A stretch of DNA of 64,000 nucleotides from Blastobasis lacticolella (GCA_905147135.1 LR990067.1:8060001-8124000), one strand, 5' to 3'; shown: positions 34,434 through 46,132, numbered from the stretch's first letter. Made by a program: numbers and translations. Notes: generated from the sequence alone by a model not told the origin.

Positions 34434-35881
34434 CTGAGAAATCAGTGCTGGCGTCTACGTCTAGAGAGCAACTCCCGATCGAATCCACAGATTTATCCAT
34501 CACTTTCACTGTCAATATTTTCGTGGTCTCCTTCAATAAATCGGACTCTTTCACTTCAATTTCGTAAGCACCAATACTGTCTATGTCATGGTCCAAATTG
34601 AGCTCTTCATGGGATTTTGGAGAGACTGTAGAACTGGGCAGCTTGATGTCCGTTTCATCTGTATTAACGGTTAGTATGGAGTCAGGCTTGTTATTAAGAT
34701 CACTGGGAATGTTTTTGTCTAGTATCAGAGTGCTCTGGCTTGTGAAATTGCTGCGGATGGGTTCAATGTACTCTACGTCATCGTCGTCTACGAATACATG
34801 GTTGGCGTGACTCGGTCCTTGGACGACGAATGCGTCTTTCGGCACCGCATCCACGACACTCTGAGTCTTACATATGCTTTTGTAGTAATGGTTTTCGAGC
34901 TTCGCCAACTGTCGCTTGGCATCTGTCTGTTTTTTACGCACAGAGTCTATAATCACCGGCAAATTTAGTAGGTCGGGTGTTTTCTCGCGATGGCTACGGT
35001 TATCGCTGCGAAACAGTGGCGAATCATCGCTTTCCAATTCGAACCTTTTGTACTTCGACGAACAGTAATCGTCGATTGATGAAGTGTCAGACTTTTTGGT
35101 ATCGAAGAAGGTGTCTAGTGAGAAAAACGATTTACGCTTCTTCTTTGGCTGGCTGGCTTTGTCAAAATTTGGCGCGATAAACGGGTCTCCAGACTTGTAT
35201 TGGTGCACATTGATGTTCGAAGTGTTCACCAGAGATTTTGGGCGAGTCTCCTTTGGCAAGCTCAGAGGTACGCGGTTCGTCTCAATCTTCCTCGAATCCA
35301 AACTGAGCGTCTTGCGAAATCTCTCATTCAAGTTGGCTAGCAAGAAGTGTCTCCTTTCTGTCGATTTCGGAGTGATATTGTAGGAAGTCTGCTTACTGCT
35401 GCCCGGCTGGCTATCTGGAATGTGCTCGGTGTATTTGAACTCTATCTCGTTCTCCGAGAAATCTTTATCCTCTGATCTCTGGTAAGGCTCCGAAGGGCAC
35501 AGAGAGGATTGGCGTTGTTCCGGTCTGTGGAATGAGAAGGATCCTCGGTTTGAAGACCGTTTACTTTCGCATATGCAGTTTCCAATGCAGCTCAGCTTCA
35601 AGCACCTTCCCTCCTCCGGTTCGATGGAGATGTTCTGGTTCGTCTTTGGAATGTATTTGTCTGGCTTGTGCTTGTGTACTAGCAGATCCTGGCGGATCTT
35701 TTCAAGTCGCTCGTCTCCATGGAGACCTCTAGTGTATTTAGACTTCGGGGGCCTGAAGAAACGAATGGAGCCAGACGAGTGGGACTCTGTCGATCTTCGT
35801 CTTATGAATGGGGAGTCCGTTATCTTGTTGACTCCCAAGAGCAGGACGGGTGACTTCTTGTCCTCTTCATCAGGCAGGTCG
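34434..35881 (-). CDS. vlc: DLGAP/vulcan-like gene, large coding exon 1 of 2
   Basis: A 1448-bp exon that is open throughout (482 full codons). Acceptor is TTTCCACAG before 35881; donor is TTCTCAG/GTAACG after 34434. The protein is hydrophilic, rich in Ser, Lys and Glu, and looks mostly disordered, as expected for the N-terminal and central parts of DLGAP scaffolds. Visible features are a basic patch QPKKKRKSFFSLD, an acidic run VDDDDVEYIEP, a Cys cluster (RCLKLSCIGNCICESK) and many SP/TP sites. No catalytic domain is present. The DLGAP assignment comes from the downstream exons, which join in phase: the terminal G pairs with AT of the next exon to give Asp. In the family, such proteins link membrane-associated guanylate kinase scaffolds to Shank at synapses or cell cortex. 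Confidence 0.88.
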
Positions 35882-36416
35882 CTGTGGAAATTTACGAGCG
35901 TTAATAAATGCTAGGATTTACTGCATTACTTTAGAACGTTATTTTCGTACAGGCATTTCGCATTTCGGTAAAAGCAAATTATTAATCTCCAAGTTCCATG
36001 GTTGTCCAATTTAAGTTTTAAGATTCGTGATTTGAAAATACATGTAATCCGAGAAGGTAGAGTCGACTTCATACAAATAGTATTAGTAAAACAAATTAAG
36101 CATTTAAAACATAAGCCACATAAAAAAAACAACGTAGAAAGCGTAACAAAACACAGAAAGGTAAAATTAAAACATTATACTCACGTACACACAAACACAG
36201 TTGAAATGGTTACAGTAAAACAGTTATCAAAAACAAAACATAAAACAAAGTTCCAACGTAAGTAGATACACATACACAAAGAGGGAAAATCATACCGTTA
36301 TATATTAGGTGCCTACTGCATTAAGCTCTATATGAAGTAGGTAGTGACCGAATGAGTAACTCAAGCTATTGACAAAACCAAATCTACCCTCCTATCAAAA
36401 AGTAGGTAAACTCGTA

Positions 36417-36673
36417 GAGCTCGTCTAATCTAAAATGACGCGCCCCACTATCGCATTAACTCACACAAGCTAGTTTAAAATATGGACGCAATACATATAC
36501 ATGTACAAATGCCGTTGTAATTGGTCATTCAGTTGCCGGTGAGATTCAAACGTAGGAGCACGCGTCGTTCATTGGCTCCCACACAGATGAAGTGTCGTTA
36601 TCAATATTTACACTTACACATCGAAATCAACTAACTAAGTAGTGGGGCGCGTCATTTTAGACTAGACGAGCTC
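36417..36673. mobile_element. MITE family T, copy 1
   Basis: Terminal inverted repeats of about 34 bp beginning GAGCTCGTCTAATCTAAAAT, TA on both sides. In the DLGAP intron between the 41965 and 35881 exons. Confidence 0.78.
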
Positions 36674-37314
36674 TACTACCTACCGTCTTTTAGATTAGTC
36701 AGCGTTAAGTATTGCATATCGAGTAGTTTCGGTATCGTAGCTAGGGTTGCCAAATGGACTATATAATATTGTAGTATCACTAGATCAATATACAACATAC
36801 TGTTGAAAAAATATATGTAGCCATACTTCTATATTTTAGCAATACAGCGGAAACAATTTCTTCGGGTATAATAAGAGCCTTTTGGTCAAAAAAGGAGTCT
36901 ATGTGTTATTCCAGACCTAATCAAGCTACCTACAAAATTTCATTAAAATCCGTTCATTCGTGTAGGCGTGAGGGTAAAAAAAATACACACAAACCTTAAC
37001 CTTGGATTTACATTACCTCTCACATCAATATTTTAAAAGAAACAGCCTAAAAGATGTACTAAAGGTAGAGCCAAGCCCGAGTAAAACAAATAAATTTCTA
37101 TTTAAGTATTTCGGTACATAAAGATTGCGTGTCGGAGTCCATAAAAAGGCTAAAATGTCGCCTGAAAGCCATTTCGGCAACGTATTATGTTAGGGCGTGC
37201 CCTTTAGTACTAGGTACAAAGATCAATCTATGAAATAAACACGCTATCCTCGGTTATGGTATCGAAGAACTGCGTTCAATATAAGAGGACACATTAAGAT
37301 TGTGGAATGAACTA

Positions 37315-37565
37315 GAGCTCGTCTAATCTAAAATGACGCGCCCCACTATCGCATTAACGCACACAAGCAAGTTTAAAATATGAACACAATACATATACAC
37401 ATGCCGTTGTAATTGGTCATTCAGTTGCCGGTGAGATTCAAACGTAGTAGCACGCGTCGTTCATTGGCTCCCACACAGATGAAGTGTCGTTATTAATATT
37501 TGCACTTACACATCGAAATCAACTAACTAAGTAGTGGGGCGCGTCATTTTAGACTAGACGAGCTC
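37315..37565. mobile_element. MITE family T, copy 2
   Basis: Same orientation as copy 1 and over 95% alike by eye, TA on both sides, 640 bp away. A 6-bp deletion separates the two near 37398. Confidence 0.78.
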
Positions 37566-37689
37566 TACCTACATGGAGAGATTTTCCCTGGAAAGTTACA
37601 ACACGGAGTTCTTCAAGAAAGGGGTGAAATGGTTTTTACGGGGTCGGCAACGCGTGATGCCCCATGGGTGATTTACTATAAACATGTCA

Positions 37690-38300
37690 ATTTAATACTT
37701 ATGTCAATTAATCAATTAAAATAATGTCAAATAATTTCATAAATTCATTCTAACCATGTCTCTATACACAATCTAATAAAATAACTATAAAAACAATGTC
37801 AAACAAACACCTACTTAATGAAGGTAATCGAACTGAACCTATTAGACAGGTACAGTAGGCAGCAAAAGGTCGTCCAGTGGTGGCTAATTAAGTGGGTAAC
37901 TTTTTTTTATATACTAAGTGTCATTGACAAAATTGAAACTAAAACTAAATAGGTATCTGTAACTAGATCACTTCGTCTTAACTTAACGTAGGTAACTAGA
38001 TTTAATTTGGTAAATATGGTATGATTATCACTTAGTTAATTGAAAATTAGAAATAAACTCTACTTCTAAACAGATAAAAGTATCATATTACAAAATAACC
38101 TCAACAACAAATGTGGGGTAGACCTCCGACAAAGTCTACAATAACATAGTAATTCAAACTTTGCTCTGTTATGATCACACATTTTACGTGATATTTTATT
38201 TTATTTTGCGTGATGTACCTATGCAACTGCGACAAAATATCGGGCTACTTTTAAACAAAGGTAAGAAACCCGGAATATACCATTAAAAAGTCTACAATAT
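37690..38300. other. AT-rich non-coding
   Basis: No repeat family or coding signal recognised between the LINE family 3 3' end at 37570-37670 and repeat D at 38310. Confidence 0.45.
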
Positions 38301-38414
38301 ACTCAAACTAGTGAACCCAGCGCGACTTCGTTCGCGTGGCGCCTACCCCTACCCTACCCTACCATACACAACATCTATTCTGCACCTGCAAACTACATAG
38401 ATAGCTATAGATTA

Positions 38415-38690
38415 TGAGTAGGATCATCATCACAGCCCATAGCAGTCCACTGCAGGACTTAGGGCCTCTCCCACGGCAAGGGAGGTTATTACCATAATCT
38501 CCACGCTTGGTAGGCGGGTTGGAGATCGCAGTGTTAAAATATTACATTGGAAAACGCTGCAGCGCAATTTCCAGCCTACGGAGACTAGATCTTTTGCCTC
38601 GAAAACATTTGTCGCCTTGTACGACGCCTACGAGTGTAAGGGGTTGGTGCTATTCTATTCTGCCGGACACCACACGGCCGTATGAGTAGG
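38415..38690 (-). repeat. Repeat E copy
   Basis: Inverse of the 28670 copy: AGTCCACTGCAGGACTTAGG, CTTGGTAGGCGGGTTGGAG, GGTGCTATTCTATTCTGCCG. Confidence 0.65.
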
Positions 38691-38958
38691 ATAGGATATA
38701 TTAAATTTCCTACTACATAGTACAATGTTTGTAATAAATACAGAGAAACAAGAATCGCATGTTAACTGGTCAAGTAGGGCCCCATATAGAGTTACATACA
38801 ACTCTTAGGTGCACACACGAATATGGAATTCCATTTGTGAGAGAGAACGAGTTACTTATAATCATGTCTGTCACATATGTACCTACAACCTACACTACAG
38901 TAATAGATTAAACAAGATATTTTATACATTTACGCATTTGTTAGGTAATAAAAGAAAC

Positions 38959-39178
38959 GACCTGAGTGGTTCAATGGTCAACATGCTGCCACGCAAGAGG
39001 TCCCGGGTTCGATTCCCGGCCGGGCAGAAATTGAAATGATGAATTTTAATTTCTGTTACGGGTCTGGGTGTTCTATGTATAATAAGTAAGTATTTAAGTA
39101 GTATATCAGTTATCTAGCACCCATAGTACAAGCTTTGCTTAGTTTGGGGCTAGATGGCGCTGTGTGAATTTGATCACG
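38959..39178 (+). mobile_element. SINE-A with tRNA-like head
   Basis: Head 38959-39027: GACCTGAGTGGTTCAATGG (A box) and GGTTCGATTCCCGGCCGGGC (B box). Body: AATTTCTGTTACGGGTCTGG, GTTCTATGTATAATAAG, TTTGGGGCTAGATGGCGC and the end TGTGTGAATTTG. Related copies are at 41301, 30391, 8825, 4316, 13516 and 62850. Confidence 0.82.
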
Positions 39179-39206
39179 AATATTTATTTATTTATTTATT
39201 TAATAA

Positions 39207-39275
39207 AAATAATCATCTTGGCGTTCATGTCCCGGTTGTGCTGTGTGAACAAGGGCAAGGGATCCAGAGTAATCC
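39207..39275 (-). mobile_element. SINE-B tail fragment
   Basis: Inverse tail CATCTTGGCGTTCATGTCCC and GGTTGTGCTGTGTGAAC directly after the SINE-A end. Confidence 0.55.
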
Positions 39276-40136
39276 AGACCTATAAAAAGGCCACATAAAA
39301 GCGCGCGAATCTTCGGTTACGGCGGGAGTGGCTTTCCTCACTGAAAAATAAACTTTTATTTCTTTCCGAATATTTTGATTGTAGAGTCTTGTAAATAAAT
39401 ATATTTAGTGAATTTCTAAAGTGTATTTATTTGTTTGTAGATCGTTTTACCTCTAATTCAGTTCTATCGTTTGAAAAAAGTTACTCCACTTTCCCGCTAT
39501 ATTTCGTTTTTTGTTTGATTTAGGTATCTACAGTATGTATGTGAGGAAGACGGACTATCGATAGTCCATACATGCGGATGTCCCAGTCATCCAATTCGCT
39601 GTACATCACTGTCCAGCTTAGCACCACTTGTAGCAACATCTTGCGGTAATAACTATAGTTTCATATACAGTTGCACTATTGTCGGGTGTACCGCTAAACT
39701 AGTTTGCGTGATGCAGTACAGCAATTTATTGTCTGCTGACCAACGGGACGGTAGAGATGGGAGGTATTGGAGTATCGATATCGATACATGTTACAGTTTG
39801 TTTGAATATTTGTGATCATGGTTACTATGATCCCTGCTGCTTGGTAGGCGGGTCGGATGTTTTAGTGTTGAAAATAATGAACACGGGGTCTAAAAAGGTC
39901 ACATGGATTTATTTTATTTATTTAACGCTTTATGCACAAAATAGTACAAAGGTGGACTTAGCTGTATAGATTTATCTAACAGTCTACCCCGATAACTGGT
40001 AATAAAAATTGCAGGCGGTGCATACTTCACATACTTACCACATTAGTATTTCATAATATGATTCATATTAATTTGTCACTGTTGTTGACATTGACGTGAC
40101 AATTCAAAATGGCGTCACTTAGTTCCAGTGACGCCA

Positions 40137-40215
40137 TTGGCCACCGGATCAGAGATGAGATAAGTTTGTGGCGCTATTGAATCATAATCTGAAACGCTAA
40201 TGTGGTCCTTTTAGA
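40137..40215. repeat. Interspersed repeat, uninterrupted copy of the BEL/Pao host site
   Basis: TTGGCCACCGGATCA, AGTTTGTGGCGCTATTG, AATCATAATCTG, AACGCTAATGTGGTCC. The copy at 61276-61612 has the same blocks but with the pol fragment between GTGGCACT and GAATCATA. Confidence 0.65.
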
Positions 40216-40374
40216 CCAAAAGACAACGCTGCAGGCCGTTTTATGGATCCCAGAGGTACCAACTAATACAACTTAACACCATAAAGTGAAATTTGATTAA
40301 ACGCTTTTATCTATAACGACCAAACATACATAATGCCGAAAATATCGAAAGCAGAAATAATCTGGTAGCAGGGT

Positions 40375-40475
40375 CATGGAGGTGAGATGACAGTCGCTCC
40401 ACTGTAATTACCTGATCTACCAAATCCAGGATCATGGCCAAGGCGGACAATTAACGCCAAGATGATGATGATGAT
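40375..40475 (+). mobile_element. SINE-B tail fragment
   Basis: GGAGGTGAGATGACAGTCGC, CTACCAAATCCAGGATCATGG, TTAACGCCAAGATGATGATG. Confidence 0.65.
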
Positions 40476-41300
40476 TAAGTAGGTATAAGTAGTATATATG
40501 TATGAGGCGGAACAGACGTGTTCACAGGTGAAGTAAATAAGTAAGATGAAACTTTTATTTGTCGATATCGATATTTCGTGCCCATCCTTAGCAGTGCGGA
40601 TTCCGGATGATTGGTCATACTGTTATTTTAGTCTGGGATGCGATGGTCGGGATACGGAATTGGGAAGACAGAACTAATTGCAGAGGGCGCTACCAGAACC
40701 AATTTTCTATGGCTGATTTTCCCGCCAATTTGTTGTTATACTTTTGTTCTTCGTCATAAAGATAACACCAGTCAGTCAGTCGGATCCCAAAGTAAATAAG
40801 TTCTCAAATGAAAAATATGTTTCCAAACAAGTTTTTTCGCGCGGTATAGTACCTACTCATCAAGGCCATTCCAAAGAGCCCAAACACGATGGGGTTATCT
40901 TATTGCGTTCATTAGTTCCTATGACTACTTTCCGACTCCATCATCAGACCAGCTCCATGGTACCATATTAATGCATTGTCATCCAAATTACATAGGTGTA
41001 CCAAACACCTCAATCGGATACCAACAAATGATCGTAGAATGGTTTGCAAATTTTGACGGACAGCTTACATACGAACAGTGCAAGTTAAATAAAAGCTAGT
41101 AATAAAAACTTTCAAGGTAGGATTCCCGTTCGTGGTTGCTAACGACTTGCTAATGACTGTGCATATGTATGTATATAAAAAATATCATCACTCAAACTGT
41201 TCAACCAGTCTCAGGGTCCCCCAGAAGACCTTGATCAATTTCGCCACGGTCTTGATATTTGTAAATTTGTTTAGGTACATAGTACCTAACGACGACCTGA

Positions 41301-41527
41301 CTACCTGAGTGGTTCAATGGTCGGTCTGCCGCAAGAGGTCCCGGGTTTGATTCCCGGCCGGGCAGAAATTGAAATGATGAATTTTAATTTCTGTTACGGG
41401 TCTGGGTGTTCTATGTATAATAAGTATGTATTTAAAAGTATTTAAGAAGCATATCAGTTATCTAGCACCCATAGTACAAGCTTTGCTTAGTTTGGGGCTA
41501 TATGGCGCTGTGTGAATTTGTCCACGA
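41301..41527 (+). mobile_element. SINE-A with tRNA-like head
   Basis: Second full copy, 440 bp above the 42034-41965 exon's donor. Head B box is GGTTTGATTCCCGG, with the same body and end as the 38959 copy. Confidence 0.8.
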
Positions 41528-41964
41528 ATATTTATTTATTTATAGTAATATTTTTTGTACCTAATTATAATTATAGATGGCTAAGGAGCAATAGAAGAAA
41601 GAAGACATAAAGAATCTCTCTTCAAACGTCAAGGACGCATTCTTTGAAGATAACCTAACCGATAGAAAAAGTCGAATAACCCCCGACCAACTTTACATAT
41701 TCTCAAATATTTTCCAAACTACTAAACCGATTTAAGTAAAACAAAGCTAAAAACCATCTCGATTAAACTGGCTTTCGTATAGAGAAAACCGCATCCAAAT
41801 CGGTCCATCCGTTCGAGAGCTACGACGCCAGAAACACACACCTCCACAGATACACACGTCAAACTTAGAACACCCTTCTTATTAAAATACAATTATTAAC
41901 ATTTAAAGCCATACTCTAATCAAAAAAACCTTAATTCTAACTAAATTAAAGATAAAAAAATTAC

Positions 41965-42034
41965 CTAGGTCCCCTGAATTTGAAAAGGTACTCTGAAGGC
42001 TGACCCCGCTGAATAGCGAGGCTTAAACGCTGAC
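41965..42034 (-). CDS. vlc: DLGAP/vulcan-like gene, internal coding exon (most upstream found)
   Basis: Small exon of 70 bp encoding QRLSLAIQRG and 12 more residues. It is flanked by a pyrimidine-rich acceptor (TTTTCTTAG before 42034) and a donor (CCTAG/GTAATT after 41965). It enters needing one base from an upstream exon and leaves two bases (AG). The first base of the 35881 exon completes these to Ser, giving GPSDLPDEEDKK without a stop. It was too short to show as a stand-alone open frame. The exact phase fit with the next exon is the main support. Upstream coding exons must exist above 42034 but I could not identify them with confidence. Confidence 0.66.
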
Positions 42035-42339
42035 CTAAGAAAAGGCCAGCCTCCGTGATTTGTAATTTCGACAAGGCCCTTCTTTTTTCGTTGGGTATTA
42101 AAGACAAAGGGAAGACGAGGAAGGAAATAGGTACGATCAACGGAGATATTACGAAATTCCGTACATTTCATTTGCGGGTCGTTCCGTTTGATTGCGATGT
42201 TTTACGATCGCATAAATCAAAGGCTTCTCAATGGCGAGAGCCGTTGCTGGAGACCGTTCAAGAAGTTTTTATACCTACTAGGTAGGTAGGTAGATGTACA
42301 CCATCTACCTACATCGATTTTATAGTAGGGATGTTATGT

Positions 42340-42690
42340 ATTTGCCATGTACAACGGTGTTTGTTCTCAAGAACTGTTTCACATAATGTGTACAGCTACA
42401 TTCTATCATCGCACCGCTCGCCACCGACAGGGAGTTCATCCTCACAACTTGGAGCCAAATTGGTCGCGAACTGTGCAGTTCCAAAATAACTTTCTCCCAC
42501 GCACACTAAGGTTGTGGAATGAAGATAGTACAACAAGGAGTTCTTCAAGAAAGGGGTGAAAAGGTTTTTACGGGGTCGGCAACGCGTGGGTTAAGCCCGT
42601 GGTATTGCAAACGTCCATAGGCAGCGGTGACTGCTTTCCATCAGGCAGGCCGTAAGCTTGTTTGCCACATTCATTGTATAAAAAAGCGGA
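42340..42690 (+). pseudogene. LINE family 3 C-terminal fragment with 3' end
   Basis: Reads YNGVCSQELFHIM, RQGVHPHNLEPNW, FLPRTLRLWNED, then a frame loss and FFKKGVKRFLRGRQRV; ends GTATAAAAAAGC. It lies 300 bp upstream of the 42034 exon acceptor in an intron. Confidence 0.75.
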
Positions 42691-42837
42691 TCTGGATACG
42701 GATATAGCAATAATATTATACCAGTTTCGGGTACGGGTACAGATATGAAATAATTTCGGACTATCCGTTAGTTTCGGTTACGGATATTACATTTTTAAAC
42801 ATTTGTAATTTTTTTTTAATGTAATTAAACTAGCTAG

Positions 42838-42965
42838 GCATTTGACAGCCATCTCACCGGGTGGTAAGTGACGATACGGCCGAAAATGGATCATGCCTGC
42901 CTATTCACTCTAGCCTTGAAGGCGTATTGATTATAATGATCAGGGAACACACTTGCAAATAACGC
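42838..42965 (-). pseudogene. LINE family 1 3' fragment
   Basis: Reverse of CACCTACCACCCGGTGAGATGG and the LDAFKARVN segment; short and broken. Confidence 0.6.
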
Positions 42966-43735
42966 GTAATTAAAATGTACATTTAAAAATTTATGTCCTT
43001 TTCGATGAAACCCTCTTAGTGGCCAGTCATTTCAAGAGACATCATGTTCTGAGTTAGTCATACCTACATACGTATATAAAGCTCACGCCTCTGTCCAAGC
43101 GTCGTAAACGACCGAAGTTTGTATTAGTGTTTTTATGTTTTTCGAAGAGTTGTGTTCTCTAAATCCCGTACAAATATTGTTGACGCAATATTTGTACGGC
43201 GCATTGCATGAATAGGTACGCAGACTTCACTTTTCAACTGTACTTGGTACGAAAAACAAATGAACTCTCGGCCTAGCACTCGCCGGCGTTCCAAAATTAA
43301 GATTTCGAATTTCAAATTACATGGAAGCTCCGTGAATTATAGCTCTAAGATTGCTAGAGCCAGCCACCGACCAACAATTCGAGGTCATCGTTACAAGAGA
43401 TGGTGCCCAAGATTACCGTCGTCAATGGCCCCTCAAAAACCATAATCAACGCGGCAACTGCTTGTTACTCGGTACGGTGAGGGTATTGAACCGGACTATA
43501 GAACGACAAACTTATCTAACCCGGTGGCGAAAACTGGAACTAAGTATCGTCGTTTTGAAACGCCATTTTGTAGACAACAGCGACGCCGTTAACGGGACAG
43601 TCAAGTTAGTGGCAGTCTACGTGCTTTTTGGCGCGAAGGTAAATGACTGGCTAGTTCTCTAGTTCACATGGCATGCGATATTTTGCTCCGCAGCAAATTT
43701 AGAGAAAAATTGTAGATTTATTTTTTACATTTTTG
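42966..43735. other. Unassigned stretch with a 104-codon plus-strand frame
   Basis: Bases 43351-43662 are open on the plus strand and GC-richer than the flanks. The translation (RDGAQDYRRQWPLKNHNQRG and so on) resembles nothing I know. The minus strand has an AT-poor patch that could equally be a 5' exon. A 14-bp stem hairpin CCGTACAAATATTG / CAATATTTGTACGG lies at 43167-43199. Confidence 0.25.
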
Positions 43736-44014
43736 TTTTTGCGGTTTTTACGGGGTCGGCAACGCGTGATGCCAATTATATTGCAAACGTCCATAGGCTG
43801 CGGTGACTGCTTTCCATCAGGCAGGCCGTAAGCTTGTTTGCCAGCTTAGTGGTATAAAAAAAAGTATCTCGATATTTGTTTGACCATGAAATGAGTGGGT
43901 AAGGTAAGTACGTAGGAATACCTAGCATTATATATTTTACGATTAGTAGCTATTGATTGAAAGTTGGTACCTAATATTTAGGTACCAAATCAGGTTTAAC
44001 ACTATGACCTTGAT

Positions 44015-44175
44015 GGACTATAACATCGTTCAAGAGGTATATTAGAGCGTAGAAGTCTTTTTAGAGGCGGGCAACGCATTTGTACCTCGCTGGAGTTACT
44101 GATATCCATAGGCGGCGGTAACCACTTTCCATCAGGTGGCCCGCTTGCCTGTTCGTCTGCCGTATAACATAAAAA
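44015..44175 (+). mobile_element. LINE family 2 3' end
   Basis: ATCGTTCAAGAGGTATATTAG, GGCGGGCAACGCAT, CATAGGCGGCGGTAACC, TTTCCATCAGGTGGCCCGC, CGTATAACATAAAAA tail. Confidence 0.7.
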
Positions 44176-44573
44176 CGCCCGTTATTTAACCTCGGAGAAA
44201 GTTCCCATAAAATTGCAAGAAAAAAAAAACTAAATCGATCAATTTGACTACAATCAAACAATTTAGTACGGCAATAAGGAATCGACGTTTTTATCGATTG
44301 CGTAAACCTCGACTTCCTATTACGTAAACTGTGACATATTGCTGCCGCCATTTTAAACTGTTCTCAGACACGACGAATGATTACTTTGACGCATATTTTA
44401 CACGAATTATGATCAAATTATACAGATTTCACGTTTAGGAATCTGTATCGAAACGATACCAACCAAACTCTACGCGTATTGGGTATTATAATGTGATATT
44501 AATTGTAGTATTAGAGCGTCGGTAGCCGGGCACATAAGCGATAGGTACCAGGTTCGAATCCCGCTGCGGCCAT

Positions 44574-44754
44574 TTTTTTAAATACCACTAAGGTGGCAAA
44601 CAAGCTTGCGGCCTGCCTGATGGTAAGCAGTCACCGCAGCCTATGGACGTTTGCAATACCAGGGGCATCACCCACGCGTTGCCGACCCCGTAAAAACCTT
44701 TTAACCCCTTTCTTGAAGAACTCCATGTAGTACTCTCCATTGAAAACATCTCCA
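44574..44754 (-). mobile_element. LINE family 3 3'-end insertion in SINE-B
   Basis: Minus-strand 3' end of a non-LTR element: coding tail MEFFKKGVKRFLRGRQRVGD then PGIANVH, followed by the A tail (T run at 44574). The direct repeat GGCCAT (44568-44573, 44755-44760) marks the insertion. Confidence 0.8.
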
Positions 44755-44923
44755 GGCCATGTACCAATGACTCTTTTCTGAGTTATGTAGATTAGTTGAA
44801 CACTAACCGATGCTCTTACAGTGAGGGAAAACATCGTGATGAAACCTGCAAATTCAGGCAACTGAATTTGTAACCATGATCCAATCTGGTCAGGTTCCCC
44901 TGATAGCATCTCTGTGGTCAGAT

Positions 44924-45062
44924 CATTAGCGTATCTAGACAGGCTATTTTCCAGGGAGGGAGGTGGCCGATGAAGCCGAGTCAATCGCCAATGTACAGCC
45001 AGAGAGCACCCCATCCTGGGGTGGGCACGGCCCACCCGGCTCCCCCCCTGCCTACGCCTATG
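44924..45062. mobile_element. hAT MITE (CATAGGCGTAGG family), copy 1
   Basis: Ends CATTAGCGTATCTAGAC and CCTGCCTACGCCTATG. Exact 8-bp duplication GGTCAGAT on both sides (44916-44923, 45063-45070) inside SINE-B. The GC-rich interior has the inverted words CCCACCCGGC and GCACCCCATCCTGGGGTGGG. Confidence 0.85.
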
Positions 45063-45342
45063 GGTCAGATGGTAGTCGCTCCACTGTAATTACCTGATCG
45101 CCAAATCCCAAGCCCTCGTGCGCGAGAGCACATCTTTGGATACCTCAACCACTAGTTCACCGACGCTTCTAAGTAGTAAGTATAACAAAAATATACATAC
45201 GCTGCTAAACAGCCTGCATTTGCCCTTTCCAAACATGTCTACTAATATGATAAAGAGTAAAGATTTGATTGTTTGTCGGTTTTTTTGTAATGGGTGAACT
45301 TAAAAATTACTTTTTTGGAAAAATAGGAAGAAGAAAAGAAAA

Positions 45343-45415
45343 AGGGTAAGTGTAGGGTAGGAGTAGGGTAGGGTAGGGCTAGAGCAGAGCAGGGGTAGGG
45401 TAGAATAGGGGTAGG
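45343..45415. repeat. GTAGGG-rich simple repeat
   Basis: Irregular runs of GTAGGGTAGG beside a repeat D end (CCGCGAACGTAATCGCGCC). A C-strand counterpart CCTACCCCTACCCTACC is at 38341-38360. It differs from the insect telomere repeat TTAGG. Confidence 0.6.
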
Positions 45416-45865
45416 ATCCGCGAACGTAATCGCGCCGGGTCAACAAGTATATCACAACTTTGCTCGGGTATTCAATAACTTCGCTCCGTGTCCAATACAG
45501 TCTACTCTTCACGAAAGTATGACAATTAACGGACTAAACGCTACAGACTTCCGGAATCCGCAATACCTGATGCGCATACGCAAATCTGCGGCATTGTTTT
45601 CCCTTCGTGGAGCTGCTTTCGTCACTGCATATTGTCATGTGCAATGTGCGGTGATATTGTAATTGCGTTCGGTGCATTGGAATGCTGGAATTAGTACTTT
45701 ATGTAGGTAAAGAGTCGGTGGGTTTAACTTAAACTCAACTCAAATCAAAATTTCTTTATTAATTTCTAACTCTTTCAATCGTCAAAAGAGAGAGAGAGGA
45801 GAGAGCAGGAAAGTAGGAAGGAAACACACAATGACATATCGGCCGCCCCAGCTATGTTATTATCT

Positions 45866-46132
45866 AATGTGCTTATTACACATTCCTAAATTCAGTGACT
45901 GAATTCAGAAACAAAAAGCGTGAGAGCAAATCAAAGTGGAAAGTATTGCTTATAGAATAAAGTCCATTTTTGTATCACTTATATTAAATCATCATCGTCG
46001 CTCCGCTTTTAAAAAATCCGAGATACAAAAATGGACCTTATTCTATGAGCAATACATTCCACTTTGATTTGCTCCCACGCTTTTTGTTTCTGAATTCAGT
46101 TACTGAATTTAGGAATGTGTAATAAGCGCATA
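45866..46132. mobile_element. MITE family K, long-armed palindromic copy
   Basis: Two arms of about 115 bp are almost perfect inverse copies (ATGTGCTTATTACACATTCC ... CATTTTTGTATC), with a 30-bp loop. TA on both outer sides. A partial third copy lies at 49325-49480 in duplication unit A. Confidence 0.75.

Larger units (their letters stand above)
44515..45140 (+). mobile_element. SINE-B copy split by a LINE 3' end and a hAT MITE
   Basis: tRNA-like head at 44515-44573 (B-box GGTTCGAATCCC), body resuming at 44755 and tail at 45063-45140. Two later insertions break it: 44574-44754 with GGCCAT on both sides, and 44924-45062 with an exact 8-bp duplication. Confidence 0.8.

Noticed and set aside
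38959..39027. Possible tRNA gene with good A and B boxes
   Set aside because: Followed directly by SINE-A body, found again at 41301 and 30391, and lacking a paired acceptor stem; it is a SINE head.
45343..45415. Interstitial telomere repeat
   Set aside because: The unit is GTAGGG-like and irregular, not the insect TTAGG, and sits in an interspersed repeat.
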